From assembly GCF_014196535.1 (NCBI RefSeq), contig NZ_JACIDU010000004.1:62001-126000 (forward strand): DNA of 64,000 nt, in the 5' to 3' direction. Under the pieces are notes generated by a model that had not been told where the DNA came from, ran no database searches, and saw nothing but the letters and a program-made list of their open reading frames with translations. This document shows, piece after piece, positions 56,007 through 64,000 of the stretch (the first letter of the stretch is position 1; every line of letters starts with the position of its first letter). The position numbers were made by a program, and so were the translations under genes. Source of the stretch: Allorhizobium borbori (GTDB lineage: Bacteria; Pseudomonadota; Alphaproteobacteria; Rhizobiales; Rhizobiaceae).

Positions 56007-57212
56007 TTCCGGATCTTCGTTGGCGGTGACGGTCGTGTCGGTGCCGTTGAGGATTTCCAGCGGCGACGAGACGATCTGCAGCACCGGCACCGGCTTTTCA
56101 GGCGCATATTCGATGCTCAGGTTCTGCGGATTGCCGATGAAGGTCTGGATCGCGTTGGTAATGTTGTTTTCCGGGTCCTTGATGCCATATTGCGCCAGAA
56201 GCAGCGGCACCATGGCCTTGGCGGCGTCGCCGGCCTGCTTGCCGGAAATGCCCTGCGACTTGCCGGCATAATCCAGCGCGCGCTTGGTGAAGCCGTCGTC
56301 TTCGAACGACAGGCTGAGGTCGCTGACATTGATCTGCTGGGCAATCCCGAACAGGGCGAGCTGGCCAGCCTGCGCCTGTGCGGCATCGTCGCCGCCGGCG
56401 TTTTTCAGCGATTCCGTCGTCTGCTTGATCGAGCCGTAAAGCTGTTCCGTCATGCCCGTCAGGCCGAGATAGAGGCTGAGCGTGCCGAGCTTGTCGGCGG
56501 TCAACGTTACCTCGTCGAGCGTAATTTCACCATCCTGGGCGAGCCACGAGCCGCTGACGGCGAGTTCACCACGCAGCGAACTCATGCCGAAATCGGTCAG
56601 CCAGGCGGCATCCGACGGTTCCGGCGTGATGGCTACGGCGGTGGCATAGGTTTCGAAGGCCACGCCCGGGCCGTCTTCGGCCGGTGTCATGGAGGATTCG
56701 ACGGACCCGATGGAAAGATACTGCTTGCCGTTGGTCGTGACCGTGATCGGGCCGATATTGGCCTTGTCGTAGTAGGACAGGGACTTGAGCCCCGGCGCCT
56801 TCGGATCGGCCGGCACAACGAGACCGCTGATCGAGATGGCCCCGATTGCCAGTTCCGTGCCTTCGTTCGTCGTCTTGACGGAGGGTGTCGTGACCTCGCC
56901 GATCACATAACCGCCATCGGCCTCTTCCTTGACATCGGTCAGGCTGACATCGCTGAGGGTGAAGGAATGATCCGGACCGCCCGCCTTGTCCGGAGCGGTG
57001 AAGGTGACGTTTTTCAGCACGACATTGTTGCCGCTGACATTGGTTTCTGCGGCGGAAATCTTCAGGCCGCCATTTTCGGCCTGCACGGCGTTGATCTTCG
57101 CCAGCAGCGCCTGCCCGTCAAGGGCCAGCGCCGGCAACGGCAGGAGCGCGGTGGACACGAGACCGGCGGTCAGGAGCGCGCGAACAGGGCGGAAGGTGGC
57201 GTTCGAAGCCAT
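56004..57212 (-). CDS. Hypothetical exported protein
   Basis: A 402-residue protein with a signal peptide (ending LPLPALALDG). The mature part is rich in short beta-strand-like repeats (LKISAAETNVSGNNVVLKNV, YVIGEVTTPSVKT, LAIGAISISGLVV) in its first half and more helical in the second (about 230-370). The alternating pattern recalls periplasmic AsmA-like or DUF945-like proteins, but I cannot assign it. It is a single gene, convergent with aspS and divergent from parC. Confidence 0.8.
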   Translation of the reverse strand: MASNATFRPVRALLTAGLVSTALLPLPALALDGQALLAKINAVQAENGGLKISAAETNVSGNNVVLKNVTFTAPDKAGGPDHSFTLSDVSLTDVKEEADGGYVIGEVTTPSVKTTNEGTELAIGAISISGLVVPADPKAPGLKSLSYYDKANIGPITVTTNGKQYLSIGSVESSMTPAEDGPGVAFETYATAVAITPEPSDAAWLTDFGMSSLRGELAVSGSWLAQDGEITLDEVTLTADKLGTLSLYLGLTGMTEQLYGSIKQTTESLKNAGGDDAAQAQAGQLALFGIAQQINVSDLSLSFEDDGFTKRALDYAGKSQGISGKQAGDAAKAMVPLLLAQYGIKDPENNITNAIQTFIGNPQNLSIEYAPEKPVPVLQIVSSPLEILNGTDTTVTANEDPE

Positions 57213-57373
57213 GCAAAAACCTCAGAGGTTCGAATTGGACAGGCGCAAATCTGTAGCGGTAAAGCGATAAGATTTGATTGCGGCGAATCTTAAGCTTTGC
57301 GCGGCTTCGTCGTCCACAGCCCATTTTCCCGGCTTTCTTGCCGGAATCGCCTTTTGGCGCTAGTCAGGGACTT

Positions 57374-59635
57374 ATGGGCAAAAATCTTGTGCCGCCCGGC
57401 GGCGGATCTGACAATGGCGGACATATCCAGGCGGTCGATCTCAAGGCGGCGCTGGAAGAGCGTTACCTTGCCTACGCGCTTTCCACCATCATGCACCGGG
57501 CGCTGCCGGATGTGCGCGACGGCCTGAAACCGGTTCACCGCCGCATCGTCTATGCGATGAGCGAAATGGGCCTCAAGTCCAATTCGTCCTTCCGCAAATG
57601 TGCGAAGATCGTCGGCGAAGTGATGGGTAACTACCATCCGCACGGCGACCAGTCGATTTATGACGCGCTGGTGCGCCTGGCGCAGGATTTTGCCGTGCGC
57701 TATCCGCTCGTCAACGGGCAGGGCAATTTCGGCAATATCGACGGCGACAGCGCCGCAGCCATGCGTTACACCGAATCGAAGATGACGCCGGTGGCCGAGC
57801 TTTTGCTCGACGGGATCGCCGAGGACGCGGTCGATTTCCGCGATACTTACGACGAGTCGAATTCCGAGCCGATCGTTCTGCCCGGTGCATTTCCGAACCT
57901 GCTCGCGAACGGTTCCTCGGGCATTGCCGTGGGCATGGCGACTTCCATTCCGCCGCACAATGCCCATGAACTGTGCGACGCAGCGCTTCATCTCATCAAG
58001 CATCCCGATGCGCCGGTCGAAAAGCTGATCGAGTTCATTCCGGGGCCCGATTTCCCCACGGGCGGCATCATCATCGATGGCCGCGACCAGATCGTCGAAG
58101 CCTACAAGACCGGCCGCGGCGGGTTCCGCCTCCGCGCCAAGTGGGAGATCGAGGATCTGGGGCGTGGTGGCTACCAGATCGTCGTCACCGAAATTCCCTA
58201 TCAGGTGCAGAAGTCGCGGTTGATCGAGAAGATTGCCGAACTCCTGATCGCCAAGCGCCTGCCGCTTCTCGAAGATATTCGCGATGAATCGGCTGAGGAC
58301 GTCCGCGTCGTGCTGGTGCCGAAGAGCCGCACCGTCGATGCGACGCTGCTGATGGAATCCATGTTCAAGCTGACCGAGCTTGAAAGCCGCTTTCCGCTCA
58401 ACCTCAATGTGCTGTCTGGCGGGCGCGTGCCCAAGGTCATGGCGCTGAACGAGGTGCTGCTGGAATGGCTGGATCACCGCAAGGACGTACTGATCCGCCG
58501 TTCGAAGTTCCGGCTGGCCGCCATCGAGCGCCGGCTGGAAATTCTTGGTGGTCTGCTGATCGCCTATCTCAACCTCGATGAGGTGATCCGCATCATCCGC
58601 GAGGAGGACGAGCCGAAGCCGGTGTTGATGGCGCGGTTCACGCTGACCGACAATCAGGCCGAAGCCATCCTCAACATGCGGCTGCGCAGCTTGCGCAAGC
58701 TCGAAGAATTCGAGATCCGCACTGAATTCGACAACCTGACGAAGGAAAAGGCCAACATTGAGGCTCTGCTGGCTTCGCCGGACAAGCAGTGGCAGACCGT
58801 TGCCTGGCAGATCGGCGAGGTCCGCAAGGCCTATGCCAAGGCCACCGAACTCGGCCGTCGCCGCACGCAGTTTGCCGAGGCGCCGCAGGCCGACGACGAG
58901 GCAATCCTGCAGGCGATGATCGAAAAGGAACCGGTGACGGTCGTCATCTCCGAAAAGGGCTGGATCCGCGCGCTGAAGGGCCACATTGCCGATGTCTCCG
59001 GCCTGACCTTCAAGGAAGGCGATGCGCTGAAGATTGCTTTCCCGGCGCAAACCACGGACAAGCTCATTCTGTTCACCACGGGCGGCAAGGCCTACACGCT
59101 CGGCGCCGACAAGCTCCCCGGCGGTCGCGGCCACGGCGAACCGATCCGCATCATGGTGGATATGGAGAACGATCAGGACGTTCTGACCGCCTTCGTGCAT
59201 GACGCGTCGCGCAAGCTGATCGTTTCCTCCACGGCGGGTAATGGCTTCATCGTTGCCGAAAGTGACATGGCCGCCAACACCCGCAAGGGCAAGCAGGTGA
59301 TGAATGTCGCCATGCCGGACGAGGCGCGTCTTGTGGTTCCGGTTTCGGGCGATCATGTTGCCGTGGTTGGCGAGAACCGCAAGATGGTGGTCTTCCCGCT
59401 GGAGCAGATCCCGGAAATGGCGCGCGGCAAGGGCGTTCGGCTGCAACGCTACAAGGATGGCGGCATCTCCGACCTTAAATGCTTCACCATTGCCGATGGA
59501 CTGACCTGGGAAGACACGGCTGGCCGCAAGTTCGTCAAATCCAAGGATGAACTGATAGAATGGCTGGGCGACCGCGCCTCTGCCGGCCGCACCGTGCCGA
59601 AGGGCTTCCCGCGCTCGGGCAAGTTTTCCGGCTGA
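57374..59635 (+). CDS. parC: DNA topoisomerase IV subunit A
   Basis: A 753-residue type IIA topoisomerase subunit that decatenates daughter chromosomes with ParE. The cleavage Tyr132 is in AMRYTESKM, followed by [14 protein letters not shown]; the C-terminal part is shorter than in GyrA and lacks a clear GyrA-box, supporting ParC. I choose the ATG at 57374 ([10 protein letters not shown]). At the position of E. coli Ser80 it has Gln93 ([10 protein letters not shown]), and Asp97 sits where E. coli has Glu84. Confidence 0.95.
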   Translation: MGKNLVPPGGGSDNGGHIQAVDLKAALEERYLAYALSTIMHRALPDVRDGLKPVHRRIVYAMSEMGLKSNSSFRKCAKIVGEVMGNYHPHGDQSIYDALVRLAQDFAVRYPLVNGQGNFGNIDGDSAAAMRYTESKMTPVAELLLDGIAEDAVDFRDTYDESNSEPIVLPGAFPNLLANGSSGIAVGMATSIPPHNAHELCDAALHLIKHPDAPVEKLIEFIPGPDFPTGGIIIDGRDQIVEAYKTGRGGFRLRAKWEIEDLGRGGYQIVVTEIPYQVQKSRLIEKIAELLIAKRLPLLEDIRDESAEDVRVVLVPKSRTVDATLLMESMFKLTELESRFPLNLNVLSGGRVPKVMALNEVLLEWLDHRKDVLIRRSKFRLAAIERRLEILGGLLIAYLNLDEVIRIIREEDEPKPVLMARFTLTDNQAEAILNMRLRSLRKLEEFEIRTEFDNLTKEKANIEALLASPDKQWQTVAWQIGEVRKAYAKATELGRRRTQFAEAPQADDEAILQAMIEKEPVTVVISEKGWIRALKGHIADVSGLTFKEGDALKIAFPAQTTDKLILFTTGGKAYTLGADKLPGGRGHGEPIRIMVDMENDQDVLTAFVHDASRKLIVSSTAGNGFIVAESDMAANTRKGKQVMNVAMPDEARLVVPVSGDHVAVVGENRKMVVFPLEQIPEMARGKGVRLQRYKDGGISDLKCFTIADGLTWEDTAGRKFVKSKDELIEWLGDRASAGRTVPKGFPRSGKFSG

Positions 59636-59660
59636 ATCGATCTCTCAGGCAAGTGAACTA

Positions 59661-59691
59661 AATGCCGGAAAGGGATAGCTCTTCCGGCATT
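59661..59691. terminator. Hairpin between convergent parC and doc genes
   Basis: AATGCCGGAA (59661-59670) pairs with TTCCGGCATT (59682-59691) in a 10-bp stem; both strands give a modest T-containing tail. It probably ends parC and the toxin gene. Confidence 0.65.
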
Positions 59692-59697
59692 GTTGAT

Positions 59698-60090
59698 TCA
59701 AGGGGTGAGGGGAACGCAGAAATCCCGAAAGAAGCGCGTGGCGCCTTCTTCATCAATCTCGCCGGCTGCGATGGCGAGAACGAAAGTGTAGAGGTGGGCT
59801 TCGTCGGCATCAATTTCGTAACCGTTTTCCATCAGAAAGACAGCCGAAGCGACGATGGCAATTCGCTTGTTGCCATCGATGAACGCATGGTTGCGTGCAA
59901 GTCCGAAGAGATAGGCTGCGGCTAGTTCCATCAGATCATCACAGCCATAAGCGGCTCTGTTGACTGGACGAGCGAGGGCCGATTCCAGAATGCCGGCATC
60001 TCTGAGGCCATAGGCACCGCCAAAACGTTCGATCTGCATTTCGTGCAGTCGCTCGATGACTGCACGGTGCAGAAAAATCGGCGCGCTCAT
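59698..60090 (-). CDS. doc: Doc-type Fic toxin (death-on-curing family)
   Basis: A 130-residue Fic-fold protein with the Doc motif HAFIDGNKR (His68, Asp72, Asn74, Arg76). Doc toxins phosphorylate elongation factor Tu and stop translation. I choose the ATG at 60090 (MSAPIFLHRAVIERLHEMQ); it overlaps the antitoxin stop by four bases. The usual partner is Phd, but here it is an AbrB/MazE-type protein, a combination also seen in other proteobacteria. Confidence 0.9.
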   Translation of the reverse strand: MSAPIFLHRAVIERLHEMQIERFGGAYGLRDAGILESALARPVNRAAYGCDDLMELAAAYLFGLARNHAFIDGNKRIAIVASAVFLMENGYEIDADEAHLYTFVLAIAAGEIDEEGATRFFRDFCVPLTP

Positions 60091-60311
60091 TCTGCAAGCT
60101 TCTTCAGCGCGGTCTTGTACTTGTCCATGAAGCGCTCGGCGTGCTGAAGCTGGCGGGAGAAATCTTCGTCCGCGGCGCGGATCGACCATTCGCCGGCAGT
60201 GCTTTCCGAGATTTCCAGACTGTCGCCCGCTTTCAGGCCGAGCTTGTTCAGCACTTCCTTCGGAATGATGATGCCTTCGGAGTTGCCGATCTTGCGGATG
60301 GTGACGTTCAC
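60087..60311 (-). CDS. AbrB/MazE-type antitoxin
   Basis: A 74-residue protein with a swapped-hairpin DNA-binding domain (VTIRKIGNSEGIIIPKEVLN, residues 3-22) and a charged helical tail (about 50-74) likely to bind the toxin. The start is a GTG at 60311, seven bases after GAGG. Its stop overlaps the doc start, so antitoxin is made first and the toxin by coupling. Autorepression through the upstream repeats is the expected regulation. Confidence 0.9.
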   Translation of the reverse strand: MNVTIRKIGNSEGIIIPKEVLNKLGLKAGDSLEISESTAGEWSIRAADEDFSRQLQHAERFMDKYKTALKKLAE

Positions 60312-60321
60312 GGTGGAGCCT

Positions 60322-60349
60322 CGTTACGATGTTGTAACGGGGTTATAAC
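60322..60349 (-). promoter_or_regulatory. Operator repeats of the antitoxin-doc operon
   Basis: CGTTAC-gatgtt-GTAACG (60322-60339) is an inverted repeat that covers the predicted transcription start. GTTGTAAC (60331) and GTTATAAC (60342, itself a palindrome) are near-copies 11 bp apart, one helical turn, suitable for cooperative binding of an AbrB-type dimer. Confidence 0.65.
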
Positions 60350-60370
60350 ATGGGCGCGGTAGCCCTGCAA
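60342..60370 (-). promoter_or_regulatory. Promoter of the antitoxin-doc operon
   Basis: On the minus strand TTGCAG (60370-60365), 17 bases, TATAAC (60347-60342). The -10 box is inside one of the GTTATAAC repeats, so bound antitoxin would block RNA polymerase. Confidence 0.7.
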
Positions 60371-60380
60371 TTGTCGGGTA

Positions 60381-61142
60381 TCAGCCGTCTGTTTCCGGAT
60401 CGTAAAGCGCCCAGCCTTCCGGCTTCAGGTGTTCCTGCGGCTGGAAGCGGGTCTTGTAATGCATCTTCTGCGAGCCTTTGACCCAATAGCCGAGATAGAC
60501 GTAAGGCAGGCCGAGCGCGGCGGAGCGACGGATGTGCTCGAGAATCATGAAGGTGCCGAAGGACCGCTTCGGCAGGTCAGGATCATAGAAGGAATAGACC
60601 ATGGAGAGCCCGTCGCTCATGAAGTCGGTCAGTGCGACACCGATAAGCTGACCGCTCGGGCGACGCTCGATGCCGGAGCCTTCCTGCCGCAAGCGATACT
60701 CGATGAGGTGTGTGTTGACATGGGTGTCCTCCACCATCACCGCGAAATCGAGCGCCGTCATGTCGGACATGCCACCCTGCTGGTGGCGGCTGTCGAGATA
60801 GCGGCGAAACAGAGAGAATTGCTCGGCGGAGGGCGTCGGAGGCAAGACGGTGGCGATGATGTCGGCGTTGGCAGTCAGCACGCGCTGGAAGGAGCCGTTC
60901 GCCCGGAACTGGTCTGCAAGAATGCGGACCGACACGCAGGCGCGGCAACTTTCACAGGCGGGGCGATAGGCGATGTTCTGGGAGCGGCGGAACCCGCCCT
61001 GCGTCAGAAGATCGTTCATCTCGCTGGCGCGGGGGCCGGAAAGGTGGGTAAAGACCTTGCGTTCCACCTCTCCCGGCAAATAGGGGCACGTTGCCGGTGC
61101 GGTGAGATAAAACTGCGGTGAGCGTGTGGTCTGTGTGTTCAT
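60381..61142 (-). CDS. bpt: Aminoacyl-tRNA protein transferase (bacterial Bpt/Ate type)
   Basis: A 253-residue transferase of the ATE1-related family that adds leucine (or arginine) to N-terminal Asp/Glu, marking proteins for N-degron degradation by ClpAP. The N-terminal Cys-rich region ([32 protein letters not shown]) and the GNAT-like [13 protein letters not shown] and [15 protein letters not shown] segments are characteristic. Whether leucine or arginine is added is not shown by sequence alone. Confidence 0.9.
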   Translation of the reverse strand: MNTQTTRSPQFYLTAPATCPYLPGEVERKVFTHLSGPRASEMNDLLTQGGFRRSQNIAYRPACESCRACVSVRILADQFRANGSFQRVLTANADIIATVLPPTPSAEQFSLFRRYLDSRHQQGGMSDMTALDFAVMVEDTHVNTHLIEYRLRQEGSGIERRPSGQLIGVALTDFMSDGLSMVYSFYDPDLPKRSFGTFMILEHIRRSAALGLPYVYLGYWVKGSQKMHYKTRFQPQEHLKPEGWALYDPETDG

Positions 61143-61286
61143 TCTAGTCGGGCTTGCCCCTGAATGCGCTCCTTCAATAATGGAAGCATGTCTGAAGAAT
61201 GGAAAACGTCAAGCCACACTTATCTGCGGCCTGACGCTGTGAAGCATTATTGCCGCTCGCGGGCTCCCCGGCGAACGAATGTCCGC

Positions 61287-61745
61287 TCAAAGGGTGCGGA
61301 TGGCGGCGGTTCCCACCAGCAGATCGTGGATGAGTCGCGACCGGTCGGTAAAAAGGCCGGCCAGCAGAATGAGCGGCGTCAGTACCGAATTCAGCACCCA
61401 GAAGAGAATGAGATGCACCATGGCGGTGACGAAATCGATCTTGCGCCCGTCCACCCGCACCAGCATCACGCCCATCATGCGCATGCCGGGGCTTGCCTGC
61501 GAGGCACCCCCGATCGAGAAGCCGAAATAGAGCGCGGCAACGATCAGGCCAAGGCCGGGGAAAAGATACCAGGCGAGGCCGAGCGTCGGGATGCCGAGAA
61601 GGAACAGCACGACAGCCGCTGGAACGATCAGGATGGCGATCAGCACATAATCCACGCAGAACGCGATGACCCGCCGTATCAACGTGCCGGAATAGGCACG
61701 CCAGTCTTCAGGGGCGGCATAACGGGAAACAGTATCAAGCGACAT
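61287..61745 (-). CDS. RDD family membrane protein
   Basis: A 152-residue protein with three or four hydrophobic segments (RVIAFCVDYVLIAILIVPAA, LAWYLFPGLGLIVAALYFG, AMVHLILFWVLNSVLTPLIL). The two Asp of the RDD motif appear as VIAFCVD and LFTDRSRLIHDLL. RDD proteins have no uniform role; some are Na+/H+ antiporters. It lies between bpt and hemB on the same strand, with gaps of 144 and 67 bp. Confidence 0.85.
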   Translation of the reverse strand: MSLDTVSRYAAPEDWRAYSGTLIRRVIAFCVDYVLIAILIVPAAVVLFLLGIPTLGLAWYLFPGLGLIVAALYFGFSIGGASQASPGMRMMGVMLVRVDGRKIDFVTAMVHLILFWVLNSVLTPLILLAGLFTDRSRLIHDLLVGTAAIRTL

Positions 61746-61812
61746 TTGACCCTCCGGCGAAAATCCTGATCAAGATATGGTGATTTCCGCCGGAAAAACA
61801 ATGGAGGCCGGT

Positions 61813-62829
61813 TCAGGCCTTGCCGGCCAGCTTGCGCGCCACGTCCACTGCGAAATAGGTCAAAATCCCGTCACAGCCGGCGCGCTTGAAACAGAGCAGC
61901 GTTTCCATCGCCACCCGGTCGCCGTCGATCCAGCCATTGGCGGCGGCGGCCTTGATCATCGAATACTCGCCGGAGACCTGATAGGCGAAGGTTGGAAGCC
62001 CGAAGGTCTCCTTCAAGCGCCAACAGATATCGAGATAGGGCAGGCCGGGCTTGACCATCAGCATATCAGCCCCTTCTTCCACATCGAGCGCTGCATCGCG
62101 CACGGCTTCGGTGCCGTTGGCGGGGTCGATGTAATAGCTCTTCTTGTCGCCCTTCAGCAGGCCGCCGGTCGAAATCGCCTCGCGATAGGGACCGTAGCAG
62201 CCGGAGGCGAACTTCGTGGCATAGGCCATGATGCCGACATTCTGAAAACCGGCGGCGTCCAGTCCCTTGCGGATGGCGCCGATGCGCCCGTCCATCATTT
62301 CCGATGGTGCGATGATGTCGGAGCCGGCCTCGGCTTGCAGTATCGCGGCCTGAACCACCTGCTCGACGGTTTCATCATTGACGATCTCGTCGCCGCGCAG
62401 AATGCCGTCATGGCCATGACTGGTGAAGGGATCGAGCGCCACATCGGTAATGACGCCGATGTTCGGCACGGCCTTTTTGATGGCGCGCGTGGCAGCATTG
62501 ATGAGGTTGCTGGCTTCAAGCGCATTGGAACCGGTCTCGTCGCGCAGTTCCATTTCGATGTTCGGGAAGGTGGCTATGGCGGGTATGCCGAGATCGGCCG
62601 CCTCGCGCACAGCCTCGACGGCAACATCCACGCTCATGCGGTTTACGCCGGGCATGGCCGGGATCGGTTCGCAGATGTTGGTGCCGGGGACGAGAAAGAT
62701 CGGCCAGATCAGATCATCGACGGTCAGGTGATTTTCCTGCACCAGCCGGCGTGTCCAGTCGGCCTTGCGGTTGCGCCGCATGCGGCGGTGGCCGGTAATC
62801 TCGTCGACCAGATGTGTCTTGTCCTGCAT
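61813..62829 (-). CDS. hemB: Delta-aminolevulinic acid dehydratase (porphobilinogen synthase)
   Basis: A 338-residue enzyme condensing two aminolevulinate molecules into porphobilinogen for heme and cobalamin. The Schiff-base lysines are in MAYATKFASGCYGPYREA and MLMVKPGLPYLD. At the metal site the zinc-type cysteines are replaced (DVALDPFTSHGHDGI), so it is of the Mg2+-stimulated class common in alphaproteobacteria. Confidence 0.97.
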   Translation of the reverse strand: MQDKTHLVDEITGHRRMRRNRKADWTRRLVQENHLTVDDLIWPIFLVPGTNICEPIPAMPGVNRMSVDVAVEAVREAADLGIPAIATFPNIEMELRDETGSNALEASNLINAATRAIKKAVPNIGVITDVALDPFTSHGHDGILRGDEIVNDETVEQVVQAAILQAEAGSDIIAPSEMMDGRIGAIRKGLDAAGFQNVGIMAYATKFASGCYGPYREAISTGGLLKGDKKSYYIDPANGTEAVRDAALDVEEGADMLMVKPGLPYLDICWRLKETFGLPTFAYQVSGEYSMIKAAAANGWIDGDRVAMETLLCFKRAGCDGILTYFAVDVARKLAGKA

Positions 62830-62940
62830 GGTTTGGCGTCCCTTGCTGCCGTCAATTGTCTTTTGCTGATTATCACTAAGCCCCCAGCCGGAAAACTGCC
62901 TATTTCCGCCTGCAAGTGGGGTGTTTTGGCGCAGGCTGTC

Positions 62941-63321
62941 CTACCGGGCGTTCTGCGGCAGGCCATCGGCAATCTCGTAGTAATCACCCTTGTCCGCCAC
63001 GAAGATGTGGAGTGCGAGCCGGGTGTTCGTCGCCCCGTCGAAGGCGCCCATGGCGATGGCGATCCAGTCCCGGTGCGGCGGATCGAAGAATAGCGAGGAA
63101 CCGCAGACCGAACAGAAGCCGCGCCGCACCTTTTCGGATGACGAGTACCATCGCACGAATTCGTCTCCTTCGACGAAAAGCCGGTCCTTCGCCACTTCGG
63201 TCGATGCGAAGTAGTGGCCGGAGTGCTTGCGGCATCTGGAGCAATGGCAGGCATCGGGCGGGGCAAGTTCCCCTTCGACCCTGAACGTGATCTTTCCGCA
63301 AAGACAGGAGCCGCGATGCAT
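62941..63321 (-). CDS. GFA family zinc protein (CENP-V/GFA domain)
   Basis: A 126-residue protein with the glutathione-dependent formaldehyde-activating fold. Zinc ligands appear as Cys6 and Cys8 (GSCLCGKITF), Cys25, Cys27 and Cys30 (CHCSRC), and Cys70 and Cys73 (CSVCGSSL). Most GFA-domain proteins have no proven formaldehyde activity. It is a lone gene between hemB and a divergent small membrane protein gene. Confidence 0.9.
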   Translation of the reverse strand: MHRGSCLCGKITFRVEGELAPPDACHCSRCRKHSGHYFASTEVAKDRLFVEGDEFVRWYSSSEKVRRGFCSVCGSSLFFDPPHRDWIAIAMGAFDGATNTRLALHIFVADKGDYYEIADGLPQNAR

Positions 63322-63490
63322 GATGTTTCCCTCAAGCTTTCTGGATGCGGTGATCTTTGCCGGATTTACCGGTCATGCCCAGAGTGAAAATGACCGAAGC
63401 ATGGCCGCTCGCTCACGGTGCGACGTATGAAACGGGGGAAGGTGGGGCGGCCATCTGGCGGGTGAGGGCGCTTGCCCTTATCCTCCGCCT

Positions 63491-63928
63491 ATGGAGACCG
63501 ATTCGAAAGGCACACCGAGAAATACGCTGACCGAGACCCTGTTCGTGGTGTTCCTGCGAATGGTGGCGGTGTCGTGTTTCTGGTTCGGCCTGCAATATTG
63601 GGCGATGCTGGTGGGTTATGCCGGGGGCGGCATGGCGCGCTTCGACCTGTTGCTGCCTGCCTGGCGGGCAGCCGGCGTTTCGCTGGCCGTCGTCTTTCCC
63701 GTAGCGGCATTGGGGCTGTGGCTGGCGGTCTCCTGGGGGCCGGTCATCTGGATCTGTGCCGCGCTGGGGCAGGTTCTGATGTATACGGTGTGGCGGGACG
63801 TCTTCGGCAGCAATATTCTGGTTCCGGCCATGCATGCGCTGATCGTCACCGTTTACGCGCTTTTCCGCATCGCGCTCTTCCTGGAACGGCGCGAAAAGGC
63901 CAGCCGGGTAAGCTCCGGTTTACCCTGA
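63491..63928 (+). CDS. Small integral membrane protein (possibly DUF6163)
   Basis: A 145-residue protein with four hydrophobic segments (about 18-45, 56-82, 86-105, 110-132) and a charged tail. I recall such proteins near hemB in rhizobia under the label DUF6163, but I cannot verify it here. No enzymatic motif is visible. The 72 bp after its stop hold no recognisable feature. Confidence 0.65.
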   Translation: METDSKGTPRNTLTETLFVVFLRMVAVSCFWFGLQYWAMLVGYAGGGMARFDLLLPAWRAAGVSLAVVFPVAALGLWLAVSWGPVIWICAALGQVLMYTVWRDVFGSNILVPAMHALIVTVYALFRIALFLERREKASRVSSGLP

Positions 63929-64000
63929 TTGATGCGGGTTCGCTGGTAAGGGGCTGTTAAGGCTGCGTTTTAAGTAGAATTTTATGGGTATTCGATAGGG

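Noticed and set aside
57290-59446. Minus-strand open frame of 718 residues antisense to parC
   Set aside because: It lies almost wholly within parC, has no recognisable domain, and its His/Arg-rich composition is what GC-rich antisense frames give. ParC motifs are intact on the plus strand.
61813-62829. Damage to the HemB metal site
   Set aside because: The missing zinc cysteines are expected: Asp-type HemB is the normal form in alphaproteobacteria, so this is not a defect.
1-64000. tRNA, rRNA, CRISPR arrays, insertion sequences or prophage genes
   Set aside because: I looked through the intergenic gaps for cloverleaf-like segments, regular direct repeats and transposase or integrase motifs and saw none. 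Short or degenerate elements could be missed by eye.

Overview
The window looks like a chromosomal core segment of an alphaproteobacterium of the Rhizobiaceae (Agrobacterium/Rhizobium type). This rests on GC-rich codon use, a non-zinc (Asp-type) HemB, HdaA, a CGNR regulator, an Omp25/31-like outer-membrane protein, a bacterial-type arginyl/leucyl-transferase, and a gene order familiar from that family (rpsF-rpsR-DUF2232; fabD-fabG-acpP-fabF-mltG; lptF-lptG-lptD-surA-pdxA-rsmA; hdaA-ppk-ppx). This is inference from remembered gene neighbourhoods; no search was run. I see no insertion sequence, prophage, CRISPR array, rRNA or tRNA, and no obvious pseudogene. CDS coordinates include the stop codon.

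Layout. 1-2.1 kb (minus): ribosomal proteins S6 and S18 with a long structured leader, then a DUF2232 membrane protein cut by the window edge. 2.1-4.3 kb (minus): an RTX-like repeat protein and an aldo/keto reductase. 4.4-11.2 kb (plus): fatty-acid synthesis (fabD, fabG, acpP, fabF), then mltG, yicC and gmk. 11.2-19.4 kb (minus): a cysteine-rich secreted protein, then rsmA, pdxA, surA, lptD, lptG, lptF (LPS export and outer-membrane assembly). 19.6-21.6 kb (plus): pepA, holC. 21.6-28.4 kb: mixed housekeeping and accessory genes (polysaccharide deacetylase lipoprotein, ABC-F ATPase, membrane-anchored methyltransferase, DinB protein, GST, ndk, a small exported protein, a CGNR regulator). 28.4-33.5 kb: an orphan LivH-type permease faces a five-gene minus operon (PTR1/FolM-like reductase, uvrC, pgsA, moaD, moaE). 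33.9-43 kb: outer-membrane protein, GST, RNase T2, YbhN-like membrane protein, rlmJ, a molybdopterin oxidoreductase with Nudix and glyoxalase genes, then purM-purN. 43.1-48.8 kb (plus): AI-2E transporter, hdaA, ppk, ppx. 48.8-54 kb (minus): globin-coupled diguanylate cyclase, DUF2891, rnd, MFS transporter. 54.1-64 kb: aspS, a hypothetical exported protein, parC, an AbrB/Doc toxin-antitoxin pair, bpt, RDD protein, hemB, GFA protein and a small membrane protein.

The most striking non-coding signal is a perfect 38-bp palindrome at 28349-28386, between the divergent CGNR regulator and LivH permease genes. Each end carries a TATAAT box five bases from a start codon, and neither gene has a ribosome binding site. 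This predicts back-to-back leaderless promoters under one symmetric operator. Other points of interest are a heme-sensor diguanylate cyclase lacking its RxxD inhibition site, an RTX-like protein with ~20-residue repeat spacing, a three-half-site operator in front of an AbrB/Doc module, a pteridine-reductase-type enzyme co-transcribed with molybdopterin synthase genes, and a glutamine at the quinolone-contact position of ParC.
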